DNA from: Psilocybe azurescens
Taxonomy: Eukaryota > Basidiomycota > Agaricomycetes > Agaricales > Agrocybaceae
Reading direction: 5' to 3'
Assembly: GCA_023853785.1 (NCBI GenBank)
Contig: JAJIRX010000667.1
Span: 62,001-126,000 of the forward strand
Length of the DNA stretch: 64,000 bases
Under the pieces are notes generated by a model. That model was given only the letters and a program-made list of their open reading frames with translations, was not told the DNA's origin and searched no databases. This document shows, piece by piece, positions 59,976 to 64,000 of this stretch. Every line of letters starts with the position of its first letter. Position 1 is the first letter of the stretch. The translations under genes and the position numbers were made by a program.

Positions 59976-62592
59976 ATGTCTGAGTCGACCTCAGAGCTAC
60001 CACATCTCATTCCGAAAAGGAAGGTAGTCAAAAGGTATGTCGTCATATTGACAGCACATTTATTTCTTCGTCCAGTTTAGCGCACTCGGTGTTGGGTCGT
60101 GCACAGCAACTGAATGATACATTGAATGTATTAGCATATGTACTAATCACATATCATCTCTAGCGGTCGGTATGGACACATTCCAGAGTTTCCTGTTGGA
60201 ACCCACTTTGAAGACCGAAAATCGATGTACAACCGTGGGTTCCATGCCTCTCTTCAAGCAGGCATCCAAGGTCGCGAAGCTACAGGCGCATGTTCTGTCG
60301 TGTTGTGAGTATTCTTCTATTCCATTGTCGCTCAAGATAGACCGGAATCGTGGAAAGACTGCTAATCCTTCATACATTTAGATCTGGAGGCTACGAAGAC
60401 GATGTAGATTTGGGATATGAATTGTGAGTTGCATCATGTACGTTCACCTTATATCGTCGACTTATCTGTTTCGACCTACTGCACGTATACCGGCCACGGT
60501 GAACTTCTAGCAATCATTGCATAATGTGGCGAAAGACCTCTTATCAAGGAGTATTAGGTGGACAACTTCCATTACAAAACAAGGACCGATCTCAAAAGAG
60601 AGACCAAGAATGGATTCGTGGAAATCAAGCTTTGAAAGTTGGTCGAACAAACTTCAGTACTCTAGTACTATTGATGGCTAAGGACCTTGCCATAAGATGT
60701 CATGCAAACTTAAAAAACCTGTTCGTGTTATTCGAGGCCACAGACTCACTGGATCCGATTGGGCTCCTGCAGAAGGGTACATATTATTCTCCATCCATCA
60801 GTTATACTTACCCATCATGTTCTTCAGGTATCGGTATGATGGATTGTACAATGTAACAGAGGTAAACTTCGGCTCATTTTATTGCTTGGTCCACATTATT
60901 AACATACCTCTAGTACGGCAGGAAACGGGGAAAAGCGGGTTTTTGTTTGTCTATTTCGATTTGAGGTGAGTGGCTGATGTTATATCACATTCGACACGTT
61001 TATATTCTTAAATTTGGGCGACAGCGTTGTCCAGGACAATTTCCACTCCCAGGGGAAGATTTCCTCGACGGGAATGGCGGGCGCTTCGCCATATATCTCC
61101 GTCGTCGCCCTCGCCTCCTCCAACCCCCGGATACCAAAGAAAAGAAGAAGAACATCGGATGCAGGTGAAACACCCAAGAAAGAGGAGTTTCGACTACAGA
61201 GAGACCAATGTTCGAGCAAGGGTCATCTACATCTACAACCGCGCCATCCCTACGCGTACAGACCAGACCTTGCGGAGGACCATCTGATCTCGGACATGCA
61301 CCATCCCAAATGTCGCCCGAATATACTGAGAGCTTTTCTGACGGTAGGACTTACTTTATAATCCCATACTTTGCAATTCATATTTACCACTCTCATGCGC
61401 ATCCTAGGCCCACCTTCCTCGCACTGCAAGGGCAAAGGAAAAGCGTTTGATATCCTTCCATCTAATCTAGCGGCCAAAAAAAAAAGAAGTGGACTATACA
61501 GACGATTGGGACGATATCTATATATCTGAGGAGCCCTTCGGCCTTACAACCCATAGCGCTGCAGAAACCAACGTCAGGTGGGAACAAATTTCGCCGGTGT
61601 TCACAGAAAACGACCCCAGTCGAGCGACTTTTATGGATGATTATGGTACAAGCGATGATGAATTATGTTATCCTGAGGAAGACGAGATGGCGAGACGGAA
61701 CTCGGCGCCGGTATACAACCCCTTCAAGTTCTCAGCAGCGAGGAAACACCGAAGGAGGAGGAGTTGCAGTATGGAGCCGGAACGAACTTCCCAGTCCATC
61801 ACCAACAGGAAAGCGAAGAAGTGCTTAGGAATGAATACGAGGATGACGAGATAGCTCCTGCAGTTTCCAAAACTCATCATGCAGACGGAGACGCCTCAAC
61901 TGCCAACCTAGAGGGGCAAGTAGACGAGGACGATGAACTTGACGATGACGAGGAGGAGGAGGAGGAGGAGCAAAAGATTGTTCTGCAATATGGGATTAGA
62001 ACTGTCCCTCCGATCCGAATTCGCGACCGAAGTGAGAGCGAAGTGTTTAAAAATGAAGACCACGAGACAATACCCACATTCGAATCCTCGAACTTAGATG
62101 CCAATGTGGAAGATGAGGATGAAGAAGAGGAAGACGAGGATGAGGAGGAGGAAGACGAGGAGGGAGGGGGCATAGTTCTGCAATACGGGATCCGAACAGG
62201 AGGTTTTCCAGGCCGCCCTCAAATTGAAATGTTCAAGTATGAGGACGACGACATAGCGCCTCCAGTTTTTAAACCCTACTACTATCAAAGGGACACATCG
62301 ACTACCAGAATAAAAGAAGACGACGAGCTGGAGGAGGAGGCCACACACTCCATCAATGGAACCTCGATAGCAGCCCCAAATCCTCCGTTCAATATTAAAG
62401 GACTATACGACAACGAAGAAAAAAACAACAGAGGACACCTCTCCAGACCCAAGTCTTGCCGAATCGACCATCGAGGAAGGGGAATTACCAGACGTAGTCT
62501 CGCCGCCGCCGACAGATTTCATCCCCGAAGATGGAGAAATACCAGAATATGAATTAAAATATCGAGAGGACAGCCTAGAAATTTATAATTGA
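59976..62592 (+). CDS. SRA/YDG-domain protein with long acidic repetitive tail
   Basis: The start MSESTSELPHLIPKRKVVKR precedes an SRA domain: YGHIPEFPVGTHFEDRKSM, GFHASLQAGIQGREATGACS, VVLSGGYEDDVDLGYE, LGGQLPLQNKDRSQKRDQEW, KKPVRVIRGHRLTGSDWAP, EGYRYDGLYNVTEYG and GKSGFLFVYFDL. This domain binds hemimethylated or hydroxymethylated cytosine in UHRF1 and plant SUVH proteins. No RING or PHD was found. The remaining ~530 residues are acidic, with LQYG-led repeats at about 61761, 61984 and 62178, and end PEYELKYREDSLEIYN. At least four one-base losses disrupt the tail (near 61185, A-run 61476-61485, near 61740, A-run 62419-62425). That the tail belongs to the same gene rests on repeated PKKEE/PKEEE and LQYG motifs. 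Confidence 0.78.
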
Positions 62593-63160
62593 GTCTGGCT
62601 TACCCTCCTAACCTGCAGAAGATGCTTTGTTGGCCACAAGAACAGAAATGACAACTATGGCGATTCTTGGAAGATATATTAATCAGTGATCCGCCGACCA
62701 CTAAGCCAACATTAAGCGACGCAACACGAATTTTTGGCAGCGAGCAGAACTCAGAATATTCTGAGTACCAAAGACCACAACCTACATCCTCAACTATTGG
62801 AAACATCATGAATACTGCGCGTGCTGGCATTCGCACGTATTGTACGCATACTGTAATATAACGACCTCGGACATCCTGTTTACACCCAGCGAAACAATTA
62901 CAAGCCAAAAAGAAAATCTATTGTCTATATGTAACGAATAGCAGCCCAACACAGGCGGAATTATTTCTTAAAACTAATGTACATAGTCCAGTTTTTCTTT
63001 TACAAAAAGAAGATACACAATTACAGAAGAGACGGGCAGAAACGTAGGGCGAATACTTTATGGAATAAATAAACTAAATAAATCATCGGAGAAGCGTTTC
63101 TTTCTTCTTTACAAAACCACTAGAACAAGAAACACACATACACTATTAACAATATCCAAT
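62593..63160. other. Convergent intergenic region, 568 bp
   Basis: AT-rich and A-rich in its second half (AATAAATAAACTAAATAAA near 63064). A 64-codon frame at 62667 has no recognisable features. Probably 3' flanks of two convergent genes. Confidence 0.5.
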
Positions 63161-64000
63161 TTAGGCGGAATCCTGAACTCCGAGCTGGAGACTGGTCCGC
63201 GCCATGCGCAAGTTAAGGAGGGTGTGGCTATGATCAATCCTGCCCCCGAGTCGATGATGATCGTTCAGCCGCGGTGGCGTCGGTAAAGCAGTAGGCATCC
63301 CCATTGTCTGGGTCTGGATATGGGGAGGACGAGGAACAGCAGGAAGGGCAGGAGGAGGAAGGGCAGGCGAGCGGGGCGTCACCACTGGAGATCGAGAATA
63401 CGGATGCCTCGATAAAACAGGCGACAAGCTCATCCCACGCATTGTTTGTGAGTCTGGACGTGAATTCGAGTGATGATTCAGAGGCAGGTAATGAGGGGGC
63501 ACGGCTGGCGCTCTCTCAGAGACACGGCTGGCGCTACTAGCATACCGCACCGAGGGCGAATGACTTGCATGCGCATGTGCACGATTCACCTCTGACTCCT
63601 CCTCCCCAACGATGTCAACGTCCATAGCCATATCCATATCCACATCGACATCCATGCTCCCACTACCCCTTAAGAACTCATACGGCCTCACATACTGGGG
63701 TGGGTCATACACCGTCCGATAATGCGGCTGCGGGGGCGGCGGCTTAGTCTTGATATACACCTCCGGTACACGATACTGCACCGTGCGCGAAGGGATACGC
63801 ACGAGCAGCTTTGAGCGTGCCTTCTTCCGCTGTTCGTTGTCGTCATCGTCGTTGTTCTTGACATCAACATCCCTGTCCTCGTCATTATTTCTGCCTTGTC
63901 CTCTTCCTCTTGTTGCTGTTGTTCTTGCTGCTGGTAATGATACTTCTCCTCCTTCCTTTCTCTTTCCTCGGATGATTGGGGTGCGCGGTGGGGAGAGCGG
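63161..64000 (-). CDS. C-terminal part of an unidentified Pro/Arg/Asp-rich protein (5' end outside window)
   Basis: The reverse strand is open from the window edge to a stop at 63161, ~280 residues. It reads basic and acidic low-complexity sequence (KRKEGGEVSLP, NNDDDDNEQRKKARSKLL), then VRIPSRTVQYRVPEVYIK, a Pro-rich stretch, an Asp/Val/Met repeat (MDVDVDMDMAMDVDI), and a Ser/Pro/His-rich tail ending TSLQLGVQDSA. There is no recognised domain; the gene's main part is outside the window. Confidence 0.6.
   Translation of the reverse strand, partial: PLSPPRTPIIRGKRKEGGEVSLPAARTTATRGRGQGRNNDEDRDVDVKNNDDDDNEQRKKARSKLLVRIPSRTVQYRVPEVYIKTKPPPPQPHYRTVYDPPQYVRPYEFLRGSGSMDVDVDMDMAMDVDIVGEEESEVNRAHAHASHSPSVRYASSASRVSERAPAVPPHYLPLNHHSNSRPDSQTMRGMSLSPVLSRHPYSRSPVVTPRSPALPPPALPAVPRPPHIQTQTMGMPTALPTPPRLNDHHRLGGRIDHSHTLLNLRMARTSLQLGVQDSA

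Noticed and set aside
61877..62173. Antisense frame made mostly of serine
   Set aside because: It is the reverse complement of GAG/GAC-rich acidic coding sequence in the SRA gene, a well-known shadow pattern.

Overview
This window looks like nuclear DNA of a filamentous basidiomycete, most likely an Agaricomycete. Genes are compact and on both strands, nearly all split by many 45-75 nt introns with GTNNGN donors, CTAAC-like branch points and CAG/TAG acceptors. Typical fungal families occur: delta14-sterol reductase, a GH128 endo-1,3-beta-glucanase, a DUF6593-type protein, a serine-rich single-pass membrane protein, and a phosphoketolase/acetate kinase pair. There are no bacterial operons, CRISPR arrays or rRNA, and I found no tRNA. 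All exon joins were done by eye.

Layout. 0-20.6 kb is a housekeeping block: the 3' end of an unidentified gene, a Rsr1/Rap-like GTPase, a Dbp2/p68 RNA helicase with a 712-nt intron, an alpha/beta hydrolase, a DDT/WHIM-PHD chromatin protein, APC10 divergent from UBA4, a UBX/TUG-like protein, a PITH-domain protein, a MED25-like Mediator subunit, a small secreted protein and the ATPase OLA1. 20.6-23.7 kb is an accessory patch: two tandem four-TM paralogs of unknown function, a relic 3' end of a third copy, and three copies of a flanking repeat. 24-33 kb holds an MMTAG2 homolog, a large low-complexity protein with a poly-proline/WH2-like segment, a tetraspan membrane protein, a serine-rich type I membrane protein and a C2H2 zinc-finger protein. 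34-35.4 kb is gene-poor and contains a ~245-bp poly(A)-tailed retroposed insertion with target-site duplications. 35-41 kb carries a YEATS-family protein and the GH128 glucanase.

41-59 kb is bounded by two inverted copies of the C-14 sterol reductase gene. Between them lie a coiled-coil protein, a DUF6593-like protein, RBX1, tubulin cofactor C, the divergent acetate kinase-phosphoketolase pair, and an Hda1-type histone deacetylase with an Arb2-like tail. 59-64 kb holds an uncertain small gene, an SRA/YDG (modified-DNA reader) protein with a repetitive acidic tail, and the 3' part of an unidentified gene.

Functional themes. Chromatin and transcription are well represented (DDT-PHD, MED25, YEATS, HDA1, SRA), as is ubiquitin-type biology (APC10, RBX1, UBA4, UBX). 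The phosphoketolase and acetate kinase together can turn xylulose-5-P or fructose-6-P into acetate plus ATP through acetyl-phosphate.

Important caveat. About twenty apparent one-base deletions, many in homopolymer runs, interrupt otherwise conserved genes, including universal or essential ones (OLA1, RBX1, HDA1, phosphoketolase). I read these as consensus errors in the assembly, not as pseudogenes. Gene spans below follow the conserved protein across such sites.
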